A DNA stretch of 64,000 nucleotides, taken from contig CP136062.1 of NCBI GenBank assembly GCA_032622095.1, positions 7,653,710-7,717,709 of the forward strand, in the 5' to 3' direction. Below the pieces are notes generated by a model. The model worked only from the letters and a program-made list of their open reading frames with translations, had not been told where the DNA came from and ran no database searches. Shown here piece after piece: positions 35,342 through 45,690 of the stretch. The stretch is from Siphonodentalium dalli (lineage: Eukaryota > Mollusca > Scaphopoda > Gadilida > Siphonodentaliidae). The number at the start of each line of letters is the position of its first letter. Positions within the stretch are counted from its first letter, which is position 1. Position numbers and translations under genes: made by a program.

Positions 35342-35713
35342 ATGGAAGATGTACAAGATAGGCAATGCCTATTTACATGTATGTTGTGGCAGGAATTCGG
35401 AGAAAATTCAGATATCAGTTCTCGAGAAAAACACAATAGTCGAGTGCATTTGGAATTTCGAGGTAAATTTAAGTTTCATTCAGTAAAACTTTCACTGCAG
35501 ACACTTCTCGAGAATTTGAAAAAAAACATGGGTCAGTCTATATGGGACACTCTGCCAGTGACGTGTTTTGATGATGAAAACCCCAAATCCATATCTAGTA
35601 ACTTGATTAAAGACATCTTTCCAAACATACCATACATCGCTAATAGTGTTGAAACGATCAGTGAATTTCAAAGTCGACTCGTCGAGGCCAAAAAGTCGCG
35701 TTGCGTCGACTAG
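35342..35713 (+). CDS. Unrecognised 123-codon open frame inside an inverted repeat
   Basis: This is the longest non-repetitive frame in the window. It starts at an ATG shortly after an upstream stop and ends at TAG. The protein is of mixed, globular-looking composition (charged N-half, then SIWDTLPVTCFDDENPKS and IFPNIPYI) with no repeats and no signal peptide. I recognise no domain. It lies within an element bounded by 200-bp inverted arms, so it could be a remnant of an element-encoded protein. It could also be a host exon or chance. There is no TATA box or splice site I would rely on. Confidence 0.3.
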   Translation: MEDVQDRQCLFTCMLWQEFGENSDISSREKHNSRVHLEFRGKFKFHSVKLSLQTLLENLKKNMGQSIWDTLPVTCFDDENPKSISSNLIKDIFPNIPYIANSVETISEFQSRLVEAKKSRCVD

Positions 35714-35894
35714 TCGGTACCCGATATCAAAACTTTCAAACATAACATCGTACGGAAAATTCATCATACATGGCGTACACTGATGACTGATGCAAAGACG
35801 TCTATTGCGTTGCGCATTTCCCTGTATAGACACCAATTTATTTGGGAAATAACATATTCCAACACACTGAATGTAATTATATAATTAGACATGT

Positions 35895-36105
35895 GGTGGA
35901 TAAGCCAAAACGAAATGAATGCCTGTTTCCCGTAAAAAGCTAAAGAAAAAATATGGGCGGGCTGTAGGCTTTTCATTTTATTTTTCCATTTTAGTTTTTT
36001 ATGGTCTCGTGTGGGCCACGCCTAACAACCATCAAACACCATGCAATGACCCAAGCAACCAACACATTGGTGATACACCTGATATATGCAAACAAGATAT
36101 AACTA
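35895..36105 (+). repeat. Right arm of the ~200-bp inverted repeat
   Basis: Reverse-complement partner of 34115-34315, ending TATATGCAAACAAGATATAA near 36102. Confidence 0.82.
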
Positions 36106-36715
36106 GAGGTCAGATTCCATGGAATCAGATATACTTCCACGGTATCCCATTCCATGAGTGTGTTATGCGTATAGGTGTGTTCCACGCGAATGCATATTGG
36201 TGTTTTGTGATCCGATGGTGGACTTGCATTGGCATTTATAAATAAGATATATATTCCAAAGGTTTGTGTCATTTGGTTCGACCCACCGTGGATGCTTAAT
36301 GACAGTGTATTGCATCTTGGTCGTGACCAACTGAGCCACCATTCACCCCAGCCAATCAGTTCATTTTTATTCGGTAGGGATATATTTTAGAGCTAATTAT
36401 AAACTCTCCCCAAGACGCCCATATCAATTTCAACGGTCACGAAATTTGGCATGTCTGATCGACATGTATAGAAATATGGTGTAAAGCATATCAATGTACC
36501 ATAACTCTGTTATTTCATATTTATTGGATAGTTCTTTCAGTTTCAGATTCAGAATCTTATACTTTTAATGGCGGAGGAAAGACCGCTTGGTTAATTAATT
36601 AATTATTATTTCAGTGCGTCATCGCTACACTATAGTCATTGACGTCTTTTTAATAGAGTTAACTGTACTCGAGAGATAACTATATCACAATTGATAATGC
36701 TAGCTGAGTGCTTAC
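36106..36715. other. Single-copy DNA
   Basis: Frames at 35919-36245 (+) and 35991-36272 (-) cover both strands of this sequence and the inverted arm and show no motif. A CACGAAATTTGGCATGTCTG word at about 36438 echoes the shared tandem-repeat core. Confidence 0.45.
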
Positions 36716-37650
36716 CCGTCCGCTCTGAAGCTAATGTTGTCCTTATATACTACCAAACACATGCAGTGTTCGAAATATAAAACACTTGATTCGCGATTTG
36801 CCATTTTTCCCCGTTTACGAGTTTCGGTGGAATTTGCCAAAAGCCTCGACCCTCCCCGGGGCGTACGCCACCTATCCGTTGGACAGGTTACTTGTATAGT
36901 AGAGCGGACATACCTATAGTATATCGGTGAACATATTCATGCATTTGCATGTGGGTTTGAATTTGGGTAATATATATCACCCGTTAACAACGTTACACGC
37001 TTCCAGGGTTAAACCGTCCACTCTGAAACTTTGAAAAGCGTACTAATCTTGCGTTTAGATACTACTAATCACATCCGCTCGTCGAAAAGTCTTTATCTCA
37101 ATATATGATTTTCGGAGTAATTTTCCCCATTTGATTTTCGGTGGAATTTGCCAAATCTGAACCCACCCCGAAACAAACACTCCGTTGAGCAGGTTGTGTT
37201 TACAGTAGAGAGGTCAAATTTTGGAGGCGTACTTACAGTATACCGGCTTACATGCCACTGCATTAAACTCGCTCCTTCAGCCCGTTTGGATTTGGGGCTA
37301 AAATAGGTTAGTGATAGACTACTTAAGTATACATATTTATGTTAAGTAGCGTTGTCACGAGCAAACCGGTCCATCTGAAAATCGCACTGTAGATGCGCGT
37401 GAACACTACCCATCAGATGTACTCGTCAAAAAAAATTTATCTCGATGTTTGAATTTCCCCCCTTTGCAATTTTCCTGGAATTTTCCCAAAGTCTCAACAC
37501 ACCCCGACTCCCATTCTCCGTTAGGCAGGTTACTTTTAAAGTATACCGGTCAAACTTTTGGGAGGTACATACAGTATGTCAACGTACCTGCTACGACATT
37601 ATATTGCTCTTTAATTAGCGAGTTTGGATTTGGCGGGGAAAATAGGTGCA
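36716..37650 (+). repeat. Three degenerate tandem copies of ~320 bp
   Basis: Recurring blocks are CCGTCCGCTCTGAA/GTCCACTCTGAAACT, CTACCAAACACATGC/CTACTAATCACATCC, TTTCGGTGGAATTTGCCAAA, CTCCGTTGAGCAGGTT and ACAGTATACCGG, starting near 36716, 37015 and 37366. Divergence is high, so the expansion is old. Confidence 0.7.
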
Positions 37651-38550
37651 ATATGCCCGTACCCCGTAACGCGGAAGGTCCTAGGAAAAACATTTTAAGC
37701 GGTATATTCGGTCCGGATCACTCGTCCAATTCGGGATATGCAATACAAAATTTAGAGAGCTGGACTTATAAAAAAAAACCTTGGTTTAGTCATACTGGTG
37801 TATAGTGTTTGCCAACTATGGGCGGTGACTCCTCGGGGAAAGCGCGGACACAAGTTTTGATGCCCGTGGGCAGTAGGGCATATCGAGGTGTGCATACGGT
37901 CCAATTTTCGATGCTCTGTTCCTTATAATTTCCGAGATAATAAAATGACATTTTTTCATATAAAGGGAGATAACTCCGCGGGATAAACGCGGACAATATT
38001 CGTTGTATGCCGATAGATTATAACTCATTGACCCCAACATAGTGAACATACGTACAAACTTTCAGTTCGATACTCCCCATACTTTCAGTTATTAAGGCGT
38101 TGCAAAAGTGTGGAGTATAATAACAAATAATAATGAAAAATAATCGTAAAAGAGCCATAACTCCGTCTAGAAACCTTGGACCGGTATGCGAATACCTTTA
38201 TTTTTAGTAGACCTTAGATGCCTACAATCGCTAGAGATTTCGCGTTCCTATTGCAATTAGTTTCTGAGTATTTCAAAATAAACGGAAAAATTTGTTAAAG
38301 CCAAAGTCGACACTGACTGGCGAAATATTGCAGACAAAACCAAATAAAAAAAAAACGCACACTGACGGTGACACCAATCTTCGAGCTTGAATTGAAATAA
38401 AAAAAAATTAATTTACCACAAGTTGTGCCATGGTTATTTCACAAATGACCGCAAAAAATTGCTATTTCAAATATAATTTAATGTTTCGCTTGCTGAATTA
38501 CATGACAGATACATGTACGAATCAAGTATTATTTAAAAACATGCAAAATA
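37651..38550. other. Single-copy DNA, nothing recognised
   Basis: Minus-strand frames at 37790-38049 overlap each other and lack known motifs. AT-rich stretches with A8 runs near 38346 and 38398. Confidence 0.5.
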
Positions 38551-38552
38551 GC

Positions 38553-38717
38553 ATGACGATTGTACACTACAGTACAGCATAACACTACCGTAACAGAATG
38601 AGACTGAGAGCAAGAAGTGATGGAGTCGCACCGAAATGTAGCAGCACCATAATTCCAAGCCGGTCACCCATCCAAGGACTAACCGAGCTTGACGTTACGT
38701 AACCTCGGTGATCAGAC
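38553..38717 (-). pseudogene. 5S rRNA-derived repeat, unit B
   Basis: On the minus strand, starting at 38717, GTCTGATCACCGAGG..., then TCGGTTAGTCCTTGGATGGG, TGACCGGCTTGGAATTATGG and TGCTGCTA align to the last two thirds of metazoan 5S rRNA (GTCTGATCTCGGAAG..., TTAGTACTTGGATGGGAGAC, CGCCTGG...). The box C region is well kept and the 5' third is missing. A tail (TTCGGTGCGACTCC...) follows and is shared with the neighbouring unit, as expected of a 5S-derived SINE or a 5S-tailed tandem repeat. It is not a functional 5S gene. Confidence 0.75.
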
Positions 38718-38762
38718 AAAGCATCTAATGGCTGAGACCTGGAGGTTGTATCATGACAGTCC

Positions 38763-38905
38763 TCTAATGGCCATACGAGCCCCCAGTGTAACAGGACGAG
38801 AGAGTGAGAAGTGCGTAAGTTGCACCGAACATTGGCATCACCCGGAAACCCAACCCAGTCAACCATCCAAAGACTAACCGAGCTTGACGTTGCGTCTAAC
38901 GACCG
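38763..38905 (-). pseudogene. 5S rRNA-derived repeat, unit A
   Basis: On the minus strand it reads AACGTCAAGCTCGGTTAGTC, TTTGGATGGTTGACTGGG, TTTCCGGGTGATGCC and then a tail CGGTGCAACTTACGCACTTC. Both 5S part and tail match unit B, so they are head-to-tail copies about 185 bp apart. It is more diverged from 5S in box C than unit B, though the CCGGGTG near the 3' end is better kept. Confidence 0.65.
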
Positions 38906-38939
38906 TATCCAAGACATCTAGACCTCTCGGGTCGTCTGC

Positions 38940-39056
38940 CTTCTATATTTACAACCATATTATTCCTTTTCATGAAAATAAATTAAATTTAAAGCAAGTC
39001 GAAGACGTTAAATAAGTTATGTTTAAAAATATTATGCAATAATGCATGAAATTGAT
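38940..39056. other. AT-rich spacer
   Basis: Nothing recognised. Confidence 0.5.
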
Positions 39057-39248
39057 TAGTTTACGTTCAGACGACCACGATACAATCGTAAGCGGAAAGA
39101 TTTCCGTCGCAGGAAGTAACCGGTAGCTCGATTGCGCATGCTAACATCAAAATCGTTGGTCATAAATTGATATCAAGCGCTGTTTGATTTTAGATGCGAA
39201 ATGTGGATATCCTTGGGTACCTCCACTTGCGATGTAATCGCAGCCGTA

Positions 39249-40234
39249 TAGGCCTGTAACGATTCATCGTGATTTCGATTCATCGCGATTCGTCATTCAT
39301 GATTCTATACGCGATTCATTTGTCTGTAATTTCGATACACTACGATACAGTTCCGCTTCCGTATTTATATGCAGTTACCATCCGAAGTAAATCGGGACCC
39401 CTCGTTCGTTTCCGTAAGCTGTGTATGCTTACGAAGTTTTATTGAAAGTAAATCTGTTAATTTCGTTTGTTTCCGTGAGCTCGCACTTTGACCTTTGACA
39501 CAAACGTTGGCGGAAGTGATATGACTGACCTCCGTGGCCTAGCCCCAGACTGTAAGCCATGCTCTGATTGGTTTAATTTGATGAACTGCTGTGATTTCAA
39601 TCAATCAAATACTAGTATATTGGATATAGCGTCTGCGCAAAACAACAACACGTGGGCCGTGGAAAGATGTCTGCTCAAGAAAGCTTAAAACTTGTCAATC
39701 CGACAGTGGCCTACAGGTAGAAAATCTGGCAGTATTTCGGTTTTGGGACGTAACCCTTTGAGGATGGAAAGCCATGCATTAAGACAGACAGAACTAAAAT
39801 GATCTGCAAATTATGTTCGACGGCAACCTCTTACAAGACTGATGTTACGACCAACATGTCACACCATTTGAAACGACATCATTCTCAGCCAGCTGTTGTG
39901 ATTATATGATATATAAACAGATGAGTGAGAAACATTTCAACTCTTTTACCGTCTTCAGTATCAATATGTCATGTTGTACTGGTATTTCCGGATGTGTACG
40001 AGCATACTACATTACTACATACTACAATACACATATAACTAAACAATTATGAAAGTCCACAGTAATATTAGAAAAACTATCATTAAAACTCAACCTGAGA
40101 GTTGTGCAAATTTGGAGTGTTGAATAGCTATTTACTCGTGGGATAAAATTTTGCCTATCACGATACGTATCGTATCGTTGACCCCGTGTCGCGATACATA
40201 TTGTATCGTGACCAAGCATATCGTTACAGACCGA
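39249..40234 (+). mobile_element. 986-bp hAT-type transposon remnant
   Basis: The ends are TAGGCCTGTAACGAT... and ...TCGTTACAGACCGA, with subterminal ATTCATCGTGATT-type and ATCGTATCG-type repeats that are common in hAT elements. The flanking octamers CAGCCGTA and CATCCGTG agree at six of eight positions, consistent with a worn 8-bp hAT target duplication. Inside is a recognisable but dead BED zinc finger; the catalytic RNase H-like domain is missing, so the element is an internally deleted derivative. Confidence 0.7.
39667..39909 (+). pseudogene. BED zinc-finger N-terminus of a hAT transposase, two in-frame stops
   Basis: From the ATG at 39667 one frame reads MSAQESLKLVNPTVAYR, stop, KIWQYFGFGT, stop, then ...KMICKLC...TTNMSHHLKRHH to a TGA at 39907. 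KIWQYFGF, ICKLC and HLKRHH are the signature of the BED finger: Trp-Phe aromatic patch, C-x2-C, H-x4-H spacing. Stops at 39718-39720 and 39751-39753 kill it. BED fingers form the DNA-binding head of many hAT transposases and of ZBED host genes derived from them. The position inside hAT ends favours the transposase. Confidence 0.85.
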
Positions 40235-40396
40235 CATCCGTGTGTACGTAAAAATCGTAGCTGGCAATGGTCGTAGGGTAGTCAATCACATTCTTTAGAA
40301 CAACATATGCTATCATAATGTACGATGAGATTGCAATCGTCTGAACAAACTATTCCTCCACTTACGATTGTATCGTGGTCGTCTGAACATACACTA

Positions 40397-40905
40397 AGTT
40401 GTTCCCACAGTATGTTATAATTGTGATAGTTACTAGTACAGTATGCATGCATGCACAGTGTTCACCTGCCCCTGGCGTATTGAAATATTCACCAACCAAT
40501 CATCAGAAATTAGGAAATGATGGAATCGAGATAAAAAAAGATGCATGCAAATTTCAATGACGTGCCTAAAAACCAGGTAGAAAATGTAATGTTGCGAAAA
40601 ATACATAATAATGCAATACTTCAGTATGGACAGTATGTCGTGATATAATATTAGTATACGAACATTTGCAAAACTAACTGTCAAGACTCAAGCAAGGTTT
40701 CGGTCAACAATGTGTGGCTATATAAATCACTGAACACTCACCTGACGCAAACATTCTATTATTGGCTGACCTCGGGTTAAGTCAGAACGAATCGTGTTAT
40801 GCTCCAGGTTATCTGCTGTGATGACTTGCTTTCACACGCCCAAGTTGTACCCACTAACCAAGTTGTCCCTACCATCTAGGAAGCCCAGGTTAGCCCTGGC
40901 TGATG
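40397..40905. other. Single-copy DNA with a ~90-bp interspersed repeat
   Basis: About 40787-40878 (GAACGAATCGTGTTATGCTC, CTGCTGTGATGACTTGCTTT, CCCAAGTTGTACCCACTAAC) is found reversed at about 46203-46292. The frame at 40794-40991 (+) and the frame at 46056-46283 (-) look similar for that reason only. Confidence 0.6.
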
Positions 40906-40907
40906 TA

Positions 40908-41291
40908 CCCTGCTGGACAAAACAAGTGTCCATTGGCACCGCGGTGTATTTGCCGTTCGACCGCGGTATCAGAGTTTGTAACTGCAGTTGAGCACCGCGG
41001 CTGAGCGGCAAGTACACCGCGGCCAAACGTCAAGTACACATGTACACCATGGCCAAAAAGCAACTACAACGGGGCCGCATGGCATGTACACCGTGGTTAG
41101 ATTTTTGGTTTGTATTGTCTTTTTTCAGTTTAATGAATGTACACAGCGGTAACTACACCTTGGCCGAATGGCAAATACACCGCGGCCCAACTGTAGTTAG
41201 CCGGTGGAGCCACGATGTAGTTGCCTTTCGGCCGCGGTGGCAATGATAACCGCACAGTGGTTAAGTGGGACACTTGTTTTACCCAGCAGGG
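40908..41291 (+). mobile_element. MITE-A copy 2, complete, TA target duplication
   Basis: The left end CCCTGCTGGACAAAACAAGT and the right end, read in reverse, CCCTGCTGGGTAAAACAAGT form ~25-bp inverted repeats. TA flanks both sides. The interior is a degenerate ~22-bp minisatellite rich in CCGCGG, plus a CTTTTTTCAGTTTAATGAA segment common to all three copies. TA duplication suggests Tc1/mariner-type mobilisation; no transposase is present. Confidence 0.85.
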
Positions 41292-41454
41292 TAAAAAGCT
41301 TGGTGAGAAAGCTTATGGTACATAAACCCGAGGCATCTGGGAGACTAGTGCTGTATGGTATTTTCGTTAATCATCAACACCAAGATACCATATGCAAACA
41401 AACGCTGCCTTACACCGCCCACATTATTAGGTCAACTTTACTTTGTAAAGTTTG

Positions 41455-43270
41455 AGCTATTGCCATGGCTTTGTCGTCTGTGTGTACATGTATGCGTGTG
41501 TGCGTAATTCGTCAACAATACAGGCTACAGGTCGTACCTTTGGTCAGATCATTATGAAATTTCACATAGCCGTTGACATCAACATTTAGACCGGAACGAT
41601 TCATTTGGGGAAAAAACATGGCCACCAGCGGCCATCTTGGATTTCAATATTCAATCCATTAGAACGGTCTTACAGGTCGTACTGTTCGTCTGATCATCGT
41701 GAAATTTGTCATGGATGTTAATATTGACATGTAGATGGGAACGAGTAATTTTGGGGTCATTCGACCAAAAAACATGGCCGTCGACAGCCATCTTGGATTT
41801 TACTCTTTGCATGACTAAATTCTTTGGCACGGGCTACAGGTTGTACCTTTGGTCGGATCATCATGAAATTTGTCATGGATGTTAATATTTACATTTAGAT
41901 GGGAAACGAGTACTTTTGGGGTCATTCGGCCAAAAAACATGGCCGCTGGCAGCTATCTCAGCTGGCTATCTTGGATTTTACTCTTTGCGTGACTAAATCG
42001 TTTGGCACGGGCTACAGGTCGTACCTTTGGTCGGATCATCATAAAATTTGTCACGAATGTTAACAATGACATGTAGAGTCATTTTGGGTTCATTTCGTCA
42101 AAAAACATGGCCGCCAGCAGCCATCTTGGATTTTACCCTTTGGATGACTAAATCCTTTACCACGGGCTACAGATCGTAGCTTTAGTCTGATCATCATGAA
42201 ATTTGTCATGGCTGTTTAAATTGGAGTGTAGATGGGAACGAGTCATTTTGGGGTCATTCGGACAAAAAAACATGGCTGCCCGCGGCCATCTTAGATTTCA
42301 AATTCAATCCATTTGCACGGGCTACTGTTCGTCTGGTCATCATTAAATTTGTCATGGGTGTTAATATTGACATGTAGGTGGGAACGAGTAATTTTGGGGT
42401 CGTTCGGCCAAAAAACATGGCATCTTGGATTTTGTCATGTATTGATCTGGGCTTCCGTACTTTTGTACTGAGTTTGTGACGTCATCGAGCTGGTTGTATT
42501 TAAGGAGCTGTATTGAATAAATCGATCTCTTTCGCTATAAACTGTGTCGCTGTTAACATGTCCGACAATCACACCAGGGACCCAATATGTAACAGATTTT
42601 ACTCTTTGCATGACTAAATCATTTCACACAGGCCACAAGTCGAACCTTTGGTCAGACCATCATGAAATTTGTCCTGGTTGTTAAATATGACATGTAGATG
42701 GAAACGAGTCATTGTCCAGTCATTCGACCAGAAAACATGGCCGCCAGCAGCCATCTTGGATTTTACACTTTGCATGACTAAATCCTTTGGCACGTGCTAC
42801 AGAACGCACCTTTTGTCAGATCATTGTGAAATTTGTCATGGATGTTGACATTGACATGTAGATGAGATCGAGTAATTTTTAGGTTATTCTGCCAAAATCA
42901 TGGCCGCCAGCAGCCATCTTGGAATTTACTCTTTGCATGACTAAATCCTTTGGCATGGGCTACATGTCGTACCTTTAATCGGATCATCGTGAAATTTGTC
43001 ATGGCTGTTGACATTTGCATGTAGATAACAAGTCATTTTAGGTTCATTTGGTCTTAACATGTGTCCACTGGCAGCCATCTTGGATTTTACTCTTTGCATG
43101 ACTAAATCCTTTGGCACACCCTACAGTCCAATTCCCTCATCCGATCATCTCCAGACTTCTTATTAATCTTGATATTGATCTTACTAGATGGAAGCTATCA
43201 AATGTTTTTAAATTTTATTTGAAAACGTAGCCACCTGGATTTTACATCTGTAACCATCTTGGATTTAACT
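41455..43270 (-). repeat. CAAGATGGC tandem array, reverse orientation, ~10 units
   Basis: This is the same ~160-bp unit as at 31905-33535 but on the minus strand: CCATCTTGGATTTTACTCTT, TGCATGACTAAATCCTTTGG, GGGCTACAGGTCGTACCTTT, GATCATCATGAAATTTGTCA. Units end near 41640, 41795, 41970, 42128, 42290, 42425, 42760, 42920 and 43082. The right end degenerates after 43110. One unit is split by a solo LTR. Confidence 0.92.
42433..42594 (+). mobile_element. 162-bp solo LTR with 5-bp target duplication
   Basis: The insert starts TGTCATGTATTG and ends CCAATATGTAACA, the TG...CA ends of an LTR. GATTT at 42428-42432 and 42595-42599 is a perfect 5-bp duplication; removing the insert and one GATTT restores CTTGGATTTTACTCTTTGC, the repeat unit. 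Inside are TGACGTCA (CRE, 42477-42484), TATTTAA (42497-42503) and AATAAA (42516-42521) in promoter-then-polyA order. It is a short LTR such as some Ty3/gypsy-type elements have. The internal retroelement is gone, presumably by LTR-LTR recombination. Orientation follows the signals. Confidence 0.88.
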
Positions 43271-44094
43271 TTTTTATATACCGGTATACATGTATATGTA
43301 TCTCTTCATGTTGATAATCTTGTATTACTTAGACATTTCAACTTTCCGCACCCCTAATCGCTCCACATTAAATTATTCCCTTTCCACATTGAGGTACAGT
43401 GTCATTGACACTTTCATTATATGAAGTACTTGACTTAATTATTTTAAGTGATTATTGCTGGAAATGATAACTTGTAACTGCAAACTTGATACTAGTAATA
43501 GTATTAACTATTTTTGCGCATACACATATATATACTTAGAAATATTTTACTTGAGTTAATAAAACTGAATTGAAATGTATATATAACTAAAACAACATGA
43601 TAAGGAGTATTGCAGATGTGATGCTATTTTCTGCCAACAAATTAGGCCTACAATAGTACATGTATGGTACACTGAAATTTCCCGAGGCAGTATAATAATA
43701 AAATCTGGACTGACTGGTTGCTATTCATGTTGACATAGGCAGCCCGATTTGATATCGGATTCCGATTTTTTGCGGTAAATTGCCAATTTGTAGAGCCCTA
43801 ATTGCACTCGAGATGTGTACTAATAATTTCCCCAGAAAAACGTATTCAAACAGACAAAGATGGATAACTCTAAAATCAAGTGTATTAATAATGCAATTTT
43901 GACTGAGACCATCCTTTTGAGGCCAGAACATATATAAATAACAAAACTTCAAAAATTGATATCTGATCACTCTGAGCGTTGATAGGTTGGTTCCTCGACT
44001 CGAATGATCGAATCAATTATTTTTATCCCCGAAGCCAAAGAAATAGTAATTGATGAGGGCCTGATCGGATTGAGTACCTTTAATTAAATGTCCA
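43271..44094. other. AT-rich DNA with a segment shared with 28640-29080
   Basis: About 43955-44045 (CTGATCACTCTGAGCGTTGA, TTCCTCGACTCGA, CCGAAGCCAAAGAA) is the reverse complement of about 28637-28710. AGATGGATAACTCTAAA at 43858 also occurs at 28806. GATTGAGTACCTTTAA precedes both this MITE-A copy and the one at 29150. The parts are rearranged rather than collinear. Confidence 0.55.
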
Positions 44095-44096
44095 TA

Positions 44097-44459
44097 CCCC
44101 GTTGGACAAAACAAGTGTCCATTGGCACCGCTGTGCCGTTCGGCCGCGGTGTCAGAGTTTGTAACTGTAGTTTAGCACCGCGGCCGAACGGCAAGTTCAC
44201 TGTGGCCCAACAGCAAGTCCCCTGCGGCCGAAAGGCAACTACACTATGTGCACCATGGTTAGAGTTCCGGTTTGTATCGTCTGTTTTCAGTTTAATGAAC
44301 GTACAGTGTACACCGCGGCAACTACACCATGGCTGAACGGCAAGTACACCGCGGCCCAACTGTAGTTAGCCGATGGAGCTGCGGTGTAGTTGCATTTCAG
44401 CCGCGGTGGCAACGCTAACTGCACAGCGGTTAGGTGGACACTTGTTTTGTCAAGCAGGG
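44097..44459 (+). mobile_element. MITE-A copy 3, complete, TA target duplication
   Basis: The left end is CCCCGTTGGACAAAACAAGT and the right end, reversed, is CCCTGCTTGACAAAACAAGT, with TA on each side (44095-44096 and 44460-44461). The interior matches copy 2 block for block but with different numbers of CCGCGG-type units. Confidence 0.85.
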
Positions 44460-44461
44460 TA

Positions 44462-45115
44462 TGTATGCCATATACTAGAATATGTACATGCATAAAGTTA
44501 TAAGCTCATCATTTTGATATCAGAATCATATAGAAATCTTTACTTTGTGCTCTTTTCAATTTTCATAGCCTCAAAATTAATGATTGTGCGGACCCAAATA
44601 AGCACTGTGCGTGGGGGAAATTTCCCACAAAAATAATAAAGGTGCATGCATGTTTATTTGGAGCCCAACAGTATGGGTTATGTCGTCAAAACACTACCGG
44701 TATATAACACCAGGTGCCTCGGTTGGGGTCATTTAATGTTCAGGACGTCAGGGTTAAGTGAAGGGTAGGCCTACATATGTTTTAAAAATGTGCTAATGGG
44801 TACACAGGGTTTGCTATCGGTGGCGACGCAGTTACTTCAACTGTGTTCCAGAATGTATGGGGGCAATTGGCAATTTGTTTTCAGTTCATTTTCATTGTAA
44901 ATGTGAACAGTTTCGGCAATGTGCTACGGCAACCCTGTGTCTTGGCCCAGTTTGCTTCAGCATGTCTGATTACCGTAGCAAATTATGAGAACCTGTACTG
45001 AAATTGTGACAGAAAGTCATTTGGAATGAGAATTCAAAACTTGTGGGTAAAATATGCACCGGCTCCTAGCACAAAATTTAGCCAAACTTTTGTTTTCAAT
45101 TTTCTGGTAAAAATA
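44462..45115. other. Single-copy DNA
   Basis: Nothing recognised. Confidence 0.5.
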
Positions 45116-45690
45116 CCTTTACATGGCTGCTAACAGCAACAGGCAACATCTCTCATCCGATCGTCACCAAACATAATATGGATTCACCATAGTGACATCT
45201 AAATGAGAGATTACCCCATCGAAATTCTGGTAAAAAAACATGGCTGCCAACGGCCATCTTATTTTTACTCTTTCTTTGACTAAATCCTTTAGCACACCCT
45301 ACATGTAACATCTCTCGTCTGATCGTCACCAAACTTCATATGGATCTTTGGGGTCACACCTTGATGGCAGCTATTCCATTTTTTCCGAATTACCAGCAGC
45401 CATACCGGATTTCAAATTTGAATCAATCGGCACACCATGAAGCTCACAATTATTGGTGAAATGTTTTGAAAATTTAAGAGTACATTACTACATGTATGTT
45501 TGGGATCACCTCTAGATGGGAACGATTGAATTTGAACAATTTTCGATGAAATACATGGCCACTAGCAGGTATCTTGTATTTTACTCTTTGCATCACTAAA
45601 TTCTTTGGCACACCCTACAGGCCACAACCCTTCATCGAACTTAATATGGATCCTCGAGGTGACCTCTAGATAGGAATTACCATTTTAGTT
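45116..45690 (-). repeat. Diverged CAAGATGGC-type units, reverse orientation
   Basis: Three or so degraded units: ACATGGCTGCTAACAGC, CATGGCTGCCAACGGCCATC, TTTACTCTTTCTTTGACTAA, then CGATCGTCACCAAACTTCAT and GATGGCAGCTATTCC. The block CGATCGTCACCAAACATAAT replaces the GATCATCATGAAATTTGTC of the main family, so this is a distinct subfamily. Confidence 0.7.

Larger units (their letters stand above)
39065..40388. mobile_element. 1.32-kb DNA transposon with 32-bp TIRs, host of a nested hAT
   Basis: GTTCAGACGACCACGATACA and the following ATCGTAAGCGGA (39065-39096) match the reverse complement of 40357-40388 at 31 of 32 positions. The inverted match continues eight bases outward with two mismatches (TAGTTTAC against TAGTGTAT), so the true ends may be 39057 and 40396. 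I could not identify a target duplication and do not assign a superfamily. Most of the interior is the hAT remnant at 39249-40234. Confidence 0.8.

Noticed and set aside
38637..38717. A functional 5S rRNA gene
   Set aside because: The 5' third is absent and box A has diverged; only the 3' part aligns.
31905..43270. CRISPR-like array from regularly spaced repeats
   Set aside because: Units of ~160 bp are repeated over their whole length with no unique spacers, and the context is a eukaryotic genome.
44088..44493. Frames through MITE-A copies that look alike between loci
   Set aside because: The resemblance comes from the shared CCGCGG minisatellite and terminal repeats; phases differ between copies.
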